Below, piece after piece: positions 17,687 to 25,377 of a DNA stretch of 48,007 nt. How positions within the stretch are numbered: the stretch's first letter is position 1; each line of letters begins with the position of its first letter. This stretch comes from an uncultured Arenicella sp. (lineage in GTDB: Bacteria; Pseudomonadota; Gammaproteobacteria; Arenicellales; Arenicellaceae). A model generated the notes under the pieces. The model did no database searches. It worked only from the letters and a program-made list of their open reading frames with translations, and was not told the DNA's origin. The DNA lies in the NCBI GenBank assembly GCA_937918955.1, contig CAKZRZ010000194.1, positions 1-48,007 of the forward strand, given 5' to 3'. The translations under genes were made by a program, and so were the position numbers.

Positions 17687-18007
17687 TTATAAGCAAACTA
17701 AGGCTATTGCACCGTTGCTAGCACGAATCGGAACGCATAGAAGATCGTTAGCCTGAGCGCCTCCAGACCTAAAGAGAAATACCAACGAGCTCGAGACCTT
17801 AAAAGATGACGATGCGCTAACACCTACCGCGCGTGAATCGCCTAGCACACTAAATAGTTGATGATTGGCCGATGACATCGAGTTAGCACTAGCAAAGCCA
17901 TCACCTCTAAGCGTGAAATTGGCAGAGGCCGATTGCTCTGCGTTTGCAACGTCACTAAATATTGACAATATGCCTAGACAAAAAATGATTAGAGTTAACT
18001 TAGTCAT
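17687..18007 (-). CDS. Small secreted protein of unknown function
   Basis: The track begins 40 codons earlier, inside the signal peptidase gene; I use ATG 18007 because TAGGA precedes it by ~9 nt and it gives a clean signal peptide (MTKLTLIIFCLGILSIFSDVANA). The mature part (~83 residues) is rich in Ser, Ala and Gly (SANFTLRGDGFASANSMSSANHQ), resembling one unit of the Ser-rich beta repeats found in secreted surface proteins. It ends with two Cys in LLCVPIRASNGAIALVCL, possibly a disulfide. Last gene of a three-gene unit with a signal peptidase and a beta-helix protein. No function assigned. Confidence 0.65.
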   Translation of the reverse strand: MTKLTLIIFCLGILSIFSDVANAEQSASANFTLRGDGFASANSMSSANHQLFSVLGDSRAVGVSASSSFKVSSSLVFLFRSGGAQANDLLCVPIRASNGAIALVCL

Positions 18008-18041
18008 TACTAAATTCCTATTTTTTTGAGTCGCTGTTTCG

Positions 18042-18659
18042 TTAATCTGCATGACTAAATTTATTAGTGCCGAGCCCATTATGCAGACGATAATTTTTTG
18101 ACGATGTAGTAGCCTGCGTTGGCTCAACCGTTTTGTGCCTAACGACTTTGCCGGCTAACTGCTCTATGCTGATAAAACCAAGCTGACGGCTGTCGTAGCT
18201 TGTCGATTGATTTTCTCCAAGCACGATGATGCTATTATCAGGCACACGGTTATCATACTGCTGTATTTGCATTTTAATAACATCAATACCTTTGCTGGCA
18301 GGCCGTAAGGGTTGTCTTTTGCTGTTCACAATGAGTTGCTTATTTTCTATTCGAACTTTATCGCCACCTACCGCAACAACAGTTTTCAACATGGGCAAAG
18401 TTTGTCCCTGCAATAGCACCCCCACAGTGTCTCCTCTTGAAGGAGGCATGCCCTGATAAGTCGAGGTATCGAGTACAACGATGTCACCATTGTTAAATTT
18501 TGGCTCCATGGAATCACCAACAACCTTAAGATAAATTTGTTCGGCATGCGTCGTAACGCTAACGAACATTAACGTCAGAACACTGAGAAAACTCAAAACA
18601 TAGCTGAACACTTTCAAATTAAGATAGCCGCGGCTAAGTTTTAGTATTCTCATTGTCAT
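18042..18659 (-). CDS. S26 family signal peptidase I-like protein
   Basis: 205 residues from ATG 18659, chosen over the upstream TTG because AGGAG lies 10 nt before it. A single N-terminal hydrophobic segment is followed by all S26 boxes: VGDSMEPKFNNGDIVVL (catalytic Ser), LKTVVAVGGDKVRI (catalytic Lys), and GENQSTSYDSRQLGFI. Gram-negative LepB usually has two or more membrane helices and ~250-320 residues, so this is a short, accessory type. The adjoining secreted proteins suggest dedicated processing of these clients. It sits 33 bp downstream of the beta-helix gene and 34 bp upstream of the small secreted protein. Confidence 0.85.
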   Translation of the reverse strand: MTMRILKLSRGYLNLKVFSYVLSFLSVLTLMFVSVTTHAEQIYLKVVGDSMEPKFNNGDIVVLDTSTYQGMPPSRGDTVGVLLQGQTLPMLKTVVAVGGDKVRIENKQLIVNSKRQPLRPASKGIDVIKMQIQQYDNRVPDNSIIVLGENQSTSYDSRQLGFISIEQLAGKVVRHKTVEPTQATTSSKNYRLHNGLGTNKFSHAD

Positions 18660-18692
18660 TACTGTTGAGCTCCTGCTGTACAATCAATAGTA

Positions 18693-20174
18693 TTAACCTT
18701 CGGCGTTATCGATACCTGTAGCGCCACTGCTTAGTAAAACGTCACCCGCATCGGTGGCGCTGTTTGTTTCACAGCCGCTGGTTACATTTTGTGTCGCCAA
18801 GCCTCGAACGAGCCTGAAACATACACCCGAATGCAACAATACATTTCTGATTACATTATTCTTTACTACGAACGTCCCATTGAGGTTCATTCCACCGGTA
18901 CCACTTGCTGTAGTGCCTGTAAATACTGAATTTGTAACAACATTGTTTTGTACAAAGCCATTTCTGCACGTCATACCTAAGCCTCGCGATTCAATAGATG
19001 GCGTTGAAAACCCCGTGTTAGTAGAGTCGCCATTGATTATATTGTTTTCAATAAAACAAGCACCATTGCCTCCTACTGTAACGCCAGATGTGTCAACTAT
19101 GGTTAAGTCTTTCAGTACAAGTCTATTGATTGCTGTACTATTGGTTAGTATCGCTTGGGGGCTGAGTGCACCAACGACTCCTTGAATAGTGCCATTCATA
19201 ATCTCAATTGTTGACGTGCTAAACAACCTTACTAGAGAGCTACCTGCGGCTACGCTGGTACTAGAAATAGTTTTGTTGTTCAGATCTAAAATGACATTCT
19301 CTCCGGGAGCGCTTATGCTGATTACGCCCGTTGATGTGCTTGAAATATCATTGGCTAAATAGTACCTACCACCCGACGTAATTGTAGTCGGCCCAGTGAT
19401 CGCAGTGCCTTGAGGGGCGCTAGCAGCCGCGATAATATCACTGGCTTGCATACCGTCTACCAAATCGGCATCTAAGTTTGAACCTGCACCATCCGCAGCT
19501 TTAATAGCGGCTACCGCATTTGCGTTGGTGTATTTGTCGTGATTAAAATCATTACTATCTGAACGAGTACCCATCGCAGATCGAGCTTCTGTATCGGTAT
19601 AACGATCGTGATTTAAATCGTTTGTATTAGACCGAGTCCCCATTGCCGCTCGAGCGTTGATGTCGGTATAACGGCTATGATTGAGCGGGTTGCTGTTGCT
19701 TATCGATCCCATTGCGCTAACCGCTTCAGCATCTGTATAGATAAGATCCGCCGCTGTTTGACCATCTAGGCGCTCCGCGTTCAGTGCAAATGGTGCGCTG
19801 GTTAAGGAGGTGCGCGGGCTCATCTCAGCGTCGGTATTCACACTAATCCCTAAAAATAGCGGGCCGTCGAATAAGTTATTGGGAAAGGAATTAATACCGT
19901 CACCAAGCTCGGTGGAAAAAGCACCTTGATCAATTGCAACCGATTTGGTGTCGCTCCAAAGTTCAATACCGCCATTCGCTTGAGAATAGATTCTAAAGGT
20001 AATAGTTTGTGTCTGATTTATTGGCTCACCTGCCGAGTCGGTAAGGTATCCCTGATAGTTGATTGTGCTCGGCACCGATGCATTGGCTAATGCACTCAAC
20101 ATCAATAAAGCGATGATGACAATTTTTTTGATTACCAATGTTCTTAGAAGGTAGTCCATATTGCGTATTCTCAT
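18693..20174 (-). CDS. Secreted beta-helix surface-type protein with 23-residue repeats
   Basis: 493 residues. Signal segment (~1-32) ends LSALANA. Residues ~34-135 form a domain seen at the front of many bacterial surface proteins: INYQGYLTDSAGEPINQTQ, ITFRIYSQANGGIELWSDT and MSPRTSLTSAPFALNAE. Residues 146-237 contain four copies of a 23-residue repeat (YTDxxARxAMGTRS). The rest (~250-480) alternates short hydrophobic strands with Asn/Gly/Ser turns (NNIINGD, NNVVTNS, NNVIRNV), typical of a right-handed parallel beta-helix; Cys residues may form disulfides. Start alternative: ATG 20159 (MDYLL). Likely extracellular or cell-surface; function unknown. First gene of the unit with the signal peptidase. 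Confidence 0.75.
   Translation of the reverse strand: MRIRNMDYLLRTLVIKKIVIIALLMLSALANASVPSTINYQGYLTDSAGEPINQTQTITFRIYSQANGGIELWSDTKSVAIDQGAFSTELGDGINSFPNNLFDGPLFLGISVNTDAEMSPRTSLTSAPFALNAERLDGQTAADLIYTDAEAVSAMGSISNSNPLNHSRYTDINARAAMGTRSNTNDLNHDRYTDTEARSAMGTRSDSNDFNHDKYTNANAVAAIKAADGAGSNLDADLVDGMQASDIIAAASAPQGTAITGPTTITSGGRYYLANDISSTSTGVISISAPGENVILDLNNKTISSTSVAAGSSLVRLFSTSTIEIMNGTIQGVVGALSPQAILTNSTAINRLVLKDLTIVDTSGVTVGGNGACFIENNIINGDSTNTGFSTPSIESRGLGMTCRNGFVQNNVVTNSVFTGTTASGTGGMNLNGTFVVKNNVIRNVLLHSGVCFRLVRGLATQNVTSGCETNSATDAGDVLLSSGATGIDNAEG
19464..19739 (-). repeat. Tandem 69-bp coding repeats (23 residues, about four copies)
   Basis: Within the beta-helix protein, units beginning YTDAEAVSAMG, YTDINARAAMG, YTDTEARSAMG and YTNANAVAAI follow each other every 23 residues. 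Units two and three are most alike (AMGTRSxxNDxNHD), suggesting recent duplication; the fourth is diverged. Confidence 0.8.
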
Positions 20175-20281
20175 TTAAGGTTATTTTTTCGCGTCACCAA
20201 GTAACACAGCAAAGCCGAAGCAAGTATGAAATTGGTCCCGATGTTTGTGTAACTGGCTTCAGTCAACTTAAACTCAGTGCG

Positions 20282-20309
20282 TTAGCACTTAACTAGCGGC
20301 GACTATAAT
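20282..20309 (+). promoter_or_regulatory. Candidate promoter of the LuxR-type response regulator gene
   Basis: TTAGCA (20282-20287), 16-nt spacer and a perfect TATAAT (20304-20309). It lies in the 249-bp divergent gap and would give a ~107-nt leader. That leader contains an inverted repeat ATCAG-N8-CTGAT near 20356-20375, which could be a regulator site. Confidence 0.4.
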
Positions 20310-20423
20310 CTTTATTCTGATGTCGACAAACGGGCCGTATGACCCCTTGACCAGATCAGTAGTACCTCTGATATGCTAAAAGCTGACGAGAACATTTATT
20401 TATAGTCAACAAATAACATTGTG

Positions 20424-21065
20424 ATGAATGCCACCAAAAAGATATTAGTTATAGATGATCACCATCTCTTTGCTGAAGGTTTGGCGATGATTTTAGAGTC
20501 CAGTGGTAACCAGTTTGAGGTAGAGACAAGCAACAACGCTCAATACCTTCTTACTGATTTAGACAAGCTAAAAGGTTTCGATTTGGTTCTTATCGACTTA
20601 CACATGCCTAACTTGTCTGGCTTTAGCTTTCTTAGTGCAGTAAATGCGCAATCACTAGCGATAGTCGTTGCGGTAATCTCTGGCTCTGATAAAAGAGTCG
20701 AAATTGAGCGAGCCATCAGCCTTGGAGCACAAGGTTTCATTCCCAAAGATAGCAGCAGCAAGGAGTTTATAAACGCGTCTAGCCAACTCTTACAAGGCAA
20801 GAGATACCTACCCTTGGCCTGGGACGGTGAGATAGATTGGAAAAGTGGTGACGACGAATCAATTCCCGATTCTGAAGCGCTGACCGAGCGTCAACATCAA
20901 GTGCTCGAGTTAATGCGCGATGGCTTGCAGAACAAGCAAATTGCATTGGTATTAGGAATTAAACCCTCTTCAGTAAAAGGCCATGTTGAGCGACTGTTTA
21001 CCAAGTTCAGCGTTAACAACAGAACATCCTGTGTCCAAATTGCGCAAGAACAGAAGCTTATTTAA
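20424..21065 (+). CDS. NarL/FixJ-type response regulator
   Basis: 213 residues from ATG 20424 (the track takes the preceding GTG). Receiver domain residues ~1-120: acidic pair in LVIDDHHLF, phospho-acceptor Asp in LVLIDLHMPNLSG, and Lys in GFIPKDSS. C-terminal LuxR HTH: LTERQHQVLELMRDGLQNKQIALVLGIKPSSVKGHVERLF. No clear Shine-Dalgarno is seen. The gene converges on a hybrid histidine kinase with which it overlaps by 4 bp, and diverges from the beta-helix operon, which is an obvious candidate target. Confidence 0.9.
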   Translation: MNATKKILVIDDHHLFAEGLAMILESSGNQFEVETSNNAQYLLTDLDKLKGFDLVLIDLHMPNLSGFSFLSAVNAQSLAIVVAVISGSDKRVEIERAISLGAQGFIPKDSSSKEFINASSQLLQGKRYLPLAWDGEIDWKSGDDESIPDSEALTERQHQVLELMRDGLQNKQIALVLGIKPSSVKGHVERLFTKFSVNNRTSCVQIAQEQKLI

Positions 21066-22780
21066 GAGTTTAGAAGCTGATTAATCCTGAGCTTCAATTC
21101 TTCTGGGTCTACCGGTTTGTATAAGGTTGAGTATTGTTGAGCTTCAATTATTTTGTCAGGCGCGGTATCGCCGGTAATAAGAAGCGCCGGAATATCACAA
21201 TTGTATTCATCTCTAATTGCGTCAATTGCATCGATGCCAGTGAGGCCTTCTCGCAACCTAAGGTCACTAATAATAAGATCCGGAACGCTGTTTCGCTGTC
21301 TTAAAGTGACTAGTGCTGCTGACTGCGAGTCGGCGGTGACTACATCGCAGCCATAACTTGTAAGTAAATATTGCATTCCCTCTAAAATATTCTTTTCGTC
21401 ATCAATAACTAAAATGTACTTAGCCTTTAAAGAGACTGCCGGTTCCTGAATATCTTCATGTTCATTTGGCTTAGCCATACCCTGAGGGAGAGCAAGCTTT
21501 ACCTCAGTTCCTACATTTAGTTCAGACTCGATATTTAGCTCGATATTTGCAATCCCGCAAAGCCGTTTAACAATTGCTAGTCCCAACCCTAGGCCCTTTT
21601 CGCGATCACGCTCAGGGTTGTTCAATTGGTGAAACTCATCAAACACTATTGACATTTTATCTTCAGGAATTCCTATTCCGCTGTCGATAATTTTCACATA
21701 AACAAGATTGGTCTCGCTTGGCTCACATTCAATATTAATCTCACCTTCGTTAGTATATTTGATCGCGTTATCGAGAAGGTTATTTAAAATACGATAGAGA
21801 ATTGTTGGATCAGCGTAAACAATAACATCACTGGGAAGGTCAATCGTAATCGATATTTTCTTGGCGTTATGTCGATACTCTTCAGCAAGTTGATTAATAA
21901 TGGTCTGTAAAACTAGGTGCTTTGGGTTGTTTACTACTGTATCCGAATCCAAACGCGAAATATCTAATAGAGCATTTAGCATCCGATTTAGACCTGTTAA
22001 CGACTGTCGAATCTTTATTAAAATTTGTTTTCCCTTTGACTCACTCTGAAGTGGCACCAATGCTTCGGAAAATAACCCAATGGCGTTCAACGGTTGACGT
22101 AAATCATGACTCGCTGCGGCTAAAAATTTGTCTTTAGACGAAACTGCAGCTTGTGCTAGGTTTTTTTCATGGGCAAGCTGGTCGATAAGTCGTTCATTTT
22201 CATATTGAATCCCTACGGACTTAATAAATTGCTTGTGCATATTTGTTGATACTGCCGCCATCATAATTATGAAGTGAATCATTAATACGGCGATAGCATT
22301 GTTGTCAAACCCGCCTTCATAAAAAAGTCGGAACACAAACGGCATCGTGATTCCCAATGAAAAGGCAACGAATGAATATCTATAGATAGAACTCACGGCT
22401 AATGACGAAGCAACGTAGCCAGAATAGATTGAAACAATCACTACATAAAAGAACACCCTGTCATGTAGAAAAAAAATCGCTGGGGCTAGACTCCAAGTGA
22501 AGCCAACGCAAAATGCGCAAGCCATATTTGCGATTCTCCAACGTTGAATAGTGAAAATATTTTTATCGGGTACAAGCGCCTTCGTAACAAAGAACATAAT
22601 AATAGACGATGTCAAAGCGATGGCTAGCCAAACAAAAATAAGGTCGTCGACGCCCAGTGAACGTAAAATTAAAAAGGTCAAAACGCTAGTGATCGATTGA
22701 CCTATTAGCCTTGCTTTTGCGTGATCAGCTAAACTGCTAGCTCGTTCGTGATATAAATAGATTCTGAAGTTTGAGTCCAT
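21062..22780 (-). CDS. Hybrid sensor histidine kinase with C-terminal receiver domain
   Basis: 572 residues. Residues ~1-185 contain about six membrane helices with no large extracytoplasmic loop, suggesting membrane-embedded sensing. HisKA: AAASHDLRQPLNAIGLFSEAL with phospho-acceptor His. HATPase_c: N-box NLLDNAIKYT, G1 DSGIGIPEDKM, and GLGLGLAIV. Receiver domain from ~450: ILVIDDEKNILEG and the acceptor Asp in IISDLRLREG. This plan matches the RpfC-like class that signals to LuxR-type regulators. Its stop overlaps the response regulator stop tail-to-tail. No Hpt domain is present in the window. Confidence 0.92.
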   Translation of the reverse strand: MDSNFRIYLYHERASSLADHAKARLIGQSITSVLTFLILRSLGVDDLIFVWLAIALTSSIIMFFVTKALVPDKNIFTIQRWRIANMACAFCVGFTWSLAPAIFFLHDRVFFYVVIVSIYSGYVASSLAVSSIYRYSFVAFSLGITMPFVFRLFYEGGFDNNAIAVLMIHFIIMMAAVSTNMHKQFIKSVGIQYENERLIDQLAHEKNLAQAAVSSKDKFLAAASHDLRQPLNAIGLFSEALVPLQSESKGKQILIKIRQSLTGLNRMLNALLDISRLDSDTVVNNPKHLVLQTIINQLAEEYRHNAKKISITIDLPSDVIVYADPTILYRILNNLLDNAIKYTNEGEINIECEPSETNLVYVKIIDSGIGIPEDKMSIVFDEFHQLNNPERDREKGLGLGLAIVKRLCGIANIELNIESELNVGTEVKLALPQGMAKPNEHEDIQEPAVSLKAKYILVIDDEKNILEGMQYLLTSYGCDVVTADSQSAALVTLRQRNSVPDLIISDLRLREGLTGIDAIDAIRDEYNCDIPALLITGDTAPDKIIEAQQYSTLYKPVDPEELKLRINQLLNS

Positions 22781-23161
22781 GATTTATTTACCTAAATGTG
22801 AAGAACGGCTCGCTGTTTTCATCTCTGAGCTATTTCTAACCCTTTATATGACGGCCTAGCTTCTAGGGCATAAGACAAACTATTCAAGTTTGCCGACTTA
22901 TAGACTGGTTGATGTTGAGAGGCCTTTGTTCCAGCCCTTATCTTGCTTATCGATCATTTTTTTCGTGATACAGCGTTTGGCCACATGAACCAAACAACTG
23001 AGGAATGAGCTTAAGTGACATGAGCAATTTCGATGATACCGCTTATATCGACCTTGTGCTAATCAACGTATAGAAGTATTTAGAGGTCGGAAGGTTTGCT
23101 GTGCAGAGCAATCATATGCAGGTATATAATTCTAAAGCTACTACGTTGAGAGTCGACTACC
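22781..23161. other. 381-bp intergenic region
   Basis: Upstream of both the hybrid kinase (leftward) and the flavodoxin-like gene (rightward). A TATAAT at 23125-23130 could be the -10 for the latter; no convincing -35 is present. No ORF, repeat or hairpin stands out. Confidence 0.5.
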
Positions 23162-23626
23162 ATGAAGAAGAAATTGCTCGTAATTGCTCATGTACCTTCT
23201 GAGAACACACAGAGAATGCGTGACGCACTGGTCAAAGGAGCTTCAGATGATCAAATCGAGAATACTGAAGTAAAAGTTTTGAACCCATTAAACACGCAAC
23301 CCAATGACATTAACTTAGCGGATGCTATTGTGATCGGAACTACAGAAAATTTAGGATACATGGCAGGCTTAGTAAAAGACGTGTTCGATAGATGCTTCTA
23401 TGAATGTGCTGAAAAAACTGAAGGAATGCCTTTCACCTTCTATGTTCGAGCTGGTCATGATGGAACCGGAACGAAAACTGCGATTCAAAGCATAACAACT
23501 GGTATGAAATGGAAATTGGTTCAGGAACCTCTCGTTTGTCGTGGAGAGTTTAGCGACGACTTTCTAGATCAATGCGAAGAACTTGGCTTAACTATGGCCG
23601 CGAGCCTCGATGCGGGCATCATTTAG
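23162..23626 (+). CDS. Flavodoxin-like/NAD(P)H-dependent FMN oxidoreductase family protein
   Basis: 154 residues, cytoplasmic. The start KKKLLVIAHVPSENTQRMRDAL matches the FMN-phosphate-binding loop of flavodoxins, followed by the beta-strand plus loop DAIVIGTTENLGYMAGLVKDVFDR, where flavin rings usually stack. Length is that of short-chain flavodoxins. Likely an electron carrier or small quinone/azo reductase; substrate unknown. A DUF1244 gene follows 33 bp later on the same strand. Confidence 0.75.
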   Translation: MKKKLLVIAHVPSENTQRMRDALVKGASDDQIENTEVKVLNPLNTQPNDINLADAIVIGTTENLGYMAGLVKDVFDRCFYECAEKTEGMPFTFYVRAGHDGTGTKTAIQSITTGMKWKLVQEPLVCRGEFSDDFLDQCEELGLTMAASLDAGII

Positions 23627-23659
23627 AAGAACAAACCACAACGTTACTACAAATATACT

Positions 23660-23944
23660 ATGAACAAACAAACTGAAATTGAAGCAGCCGCGTTTCGCCG
23701 ACTGCTAGAACATTTGGATAGCCGAAAAGATGTACAAAACATCGACCTGATGAACCTTGCGAACTTTTGCCGCAATTGTTTAGCTAAATGGTATTCGGCT
23801 GCCGCGAATGACTTAGGGGAAGAAATAGACCTAGAGCAAGCCCGAGAGGTAGTCTATAAAATGCCCTACTCCGAGTGGAAGGAGAAACATCAAACTGAAG
23901 CGACGCCCGAACAAATGGCGGCGTTTAACGCTCGAAAGACTTAA
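23660..23944 (+). CDS. DUF1244 family protein
   Basis: 94 residues, cytoplasmic and helical. The centre reads LANFCRNCLAKWYSAAANDLG, the invariant CRNC block of DUF1244, followed by YKMPYSEWKEKHQTEAT. Function is unproven; the paired Cys hint at metal or redox binding. It may be co-transcribed with the flavodoxin-like gene, and both are followed by a terminator. Confidence 0.9.
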   Translation: MNKQTEIEAAAFRRLLEHLDSRKDVQNIDLMNLANFCRNCLAKWYSAAANDLGEEIDLEQAREVVYKMPYSEWKEKHQTEATPEQMAAFNARKT

Positions 23945-23972
23945 ATTTCGGTTAAAAATTTTGTTGCCATTA

Positions 23973-24008
23973 AAAAGGCCACCGCAAGAAACCCTGCGAT
24001 GGCCTTTT
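23973..24008. terminator. Bidirectional intrinsic terminator between DUF1244 gene and mdh
   Basis: AAAAGGCCA-C-CGCA and TGCG-A-TGGCCTTTT form a ~13-bp stem with one mismatch and an 8-nt loop, with T runs on both strands. It ends both the plus-strand DUF1244 unit and the minus-strand mdh. Confidence 0.88.
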
Positions 24009-24044
24009 CTAAAACGCTTTACTTAAGCTAGCTTACACTAACGC

Positions 24045-25025
24045 TTAGCCAAGCAAGTGAGCAATCGCTGCTCGCTCTTCACGCAGCTCGTTTTCAGTAA
24101 CGTCCATACGAGAACGACTGAATTCGCTGATTTCCAAGCCTTGTACAATCTCATACTTACCGTCTTTGCAGGTAACTGGGTACGAAAACATGATACCCGG
24201 CTCGATATCGTAGCTGCCATCGCTTGGGATGCCCATGCTAACCCAATCGCCTTCAGCAGTGCCCAAAGCCCAAGTACGCATATGGTCAATTGCTGCTGCA
24301 GCCGCTGACGCAGCACTTGATGCGCCGCGAGCTTTAATGATCGCCGCGCCGCGCTCTTGAACTGTTGGAATGAAGTTTTCCTCTAACCACGCTTGGTCAA
24401 CCAAGTCGGAAGCCGCTTTGCCACCAATAGTGGCATTGCTGATATCAGGATATTGAGTATTTGAGTGATTTCCCCAAACAGTCATACGCTTGATTTGAGT
24501 TGTGTGGGCACCAGTTTTTTCAGCCAATTGGCTCAAAGAACGATTGTGATCAAGACGCATCATGGCGGTGAATTGGCCTGGATCTAAATCAGGTGCATTG
24601 GCCGACGCGATCAAAGCGTTTGTGTTAGCAGGGTTACCTACAACCAATACCTTGATATCACGGCTAGCAACCTTATTCATTGCCTTGCCTTGTACCGAGA
24701 AAATTGCTGCGTTAGCTTCAAGTAAGTCTTTACGCTCCATGCCAGGTCCACGTGGGCGTGCACCAACAAGCAAGGCATAATCTGCGTCTTTAAATGCAAC
24801 TTCTGGGTCATCTGAGGTAACTACGTCTTGCAGCAATGGAAATGCACAATCGTTTAGTTCCATAACAACGCCGTCAAGCGCGCCCATGGCTGGAGTGATT
24901 TCCAATAATTGTAAGATCACTGGCTGGTCTTGGCCTAGCATAGCCCCAGAAGCGATGCGGAAAAGTAATGCGTAGCTGATTTGGCCAGCAGCACCGGTGA
25001 CGGTAACGCGAACTGGTTGTTTCAT
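24045..25025 (-). CDS. mdh: Malate dehydrogenase
   Basis: 326 residues, the length of the LDH-like cytosolic-type bacterial malate dehydrogenases. NAD-binding [19 protein letters not shown]; substrate loop [15 protein letters not shown] with Arg residues; [18 protein letters not shown]; second Arg in RLDHNR; catalytic His in [11 protein letters not shown]. Oxidises malate to oxaloacetate with NAD in the TCA cycle, as a cytoplasmic homodimer. GAGGAT lies ~7 nt before the ATG. It stands as a single gene with a terminator. Confidence 0.96.
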   Translation of the reverse strand: MKQPVRVTVTGAAGQISYALLFRIASGAMLGQDQPVILQLLEITPAMGALDGVVMELNDCAFPLLQDVVTSDDPEVAFKDADYALLVGARPRGPGMERKDLLEANAAIFSVQGKAMNKVASRDIKVLVVGNPANTNALIASANAPDLDPGQFTAMMRLDHNRSLSQLAEKTGAHTTQIKRMTVWGNHSNTQYPDISNATIGGKAASDLVDQAWLEENFIPTVQERGAAIIKARGASSAASAAAAAIDHMRTWALGTAEGDWVSMGIPSDGSYDIEPGIMFSYPVTCKDGKYEIVQGLEISEFSRSRMDVTENELREERAAIAHLLG

Positions 25026-25377
25026 GGTAGATCCTCGTAGAAAAAGTATAGGAAAGTGAACTATTTAAGTGGGCCGCAGTTTACTAAAAATAGCGAGTGG
25101 TGGCTACGATTTGCCAATCAGTACCGCAAATATCGCATATTTACTAAGCGTTTCTTAGCATTCGTTGATCAATTCTTCGACTTACCTCAGAAGATCATTA
25201 ACTAAACCATCGACCTTTCAACTAAACCAAAGTCCTAGAGCCAAATAGACAACTTGTCTTTATGCTCCGCATCACAATTAAAAAACACTTTCGACAAGCG
25301 ACAAAGTCTCTAGCTTTCAAAAAGCGACATTTAAATTAGAAGATTGTTGAAGAATGAATCACTAAGAGGAGTTGGGT
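25026..25377. other. 352-bp divergent intergenic region upstream of mdh and the LuxR-hydrolase gene
   Basis: AT-rich, no ORF. It holds a short inverted repeat CTAAGCGTTTCTTAG (~25145-25160) and a very good ribosome site (GAGGAG, 25366-25371) for the downstream plus-strand gene. No convincing promoter pair could be assigned by eye. Confidence 0.5.

Noticed and set aside
18754-19185. 143-residue plus-strand ORF inside the beta-helix gene
   Set aside because: Antisense shadow of the repetitive minus-strand gene; no ribosome site or family resemblance.
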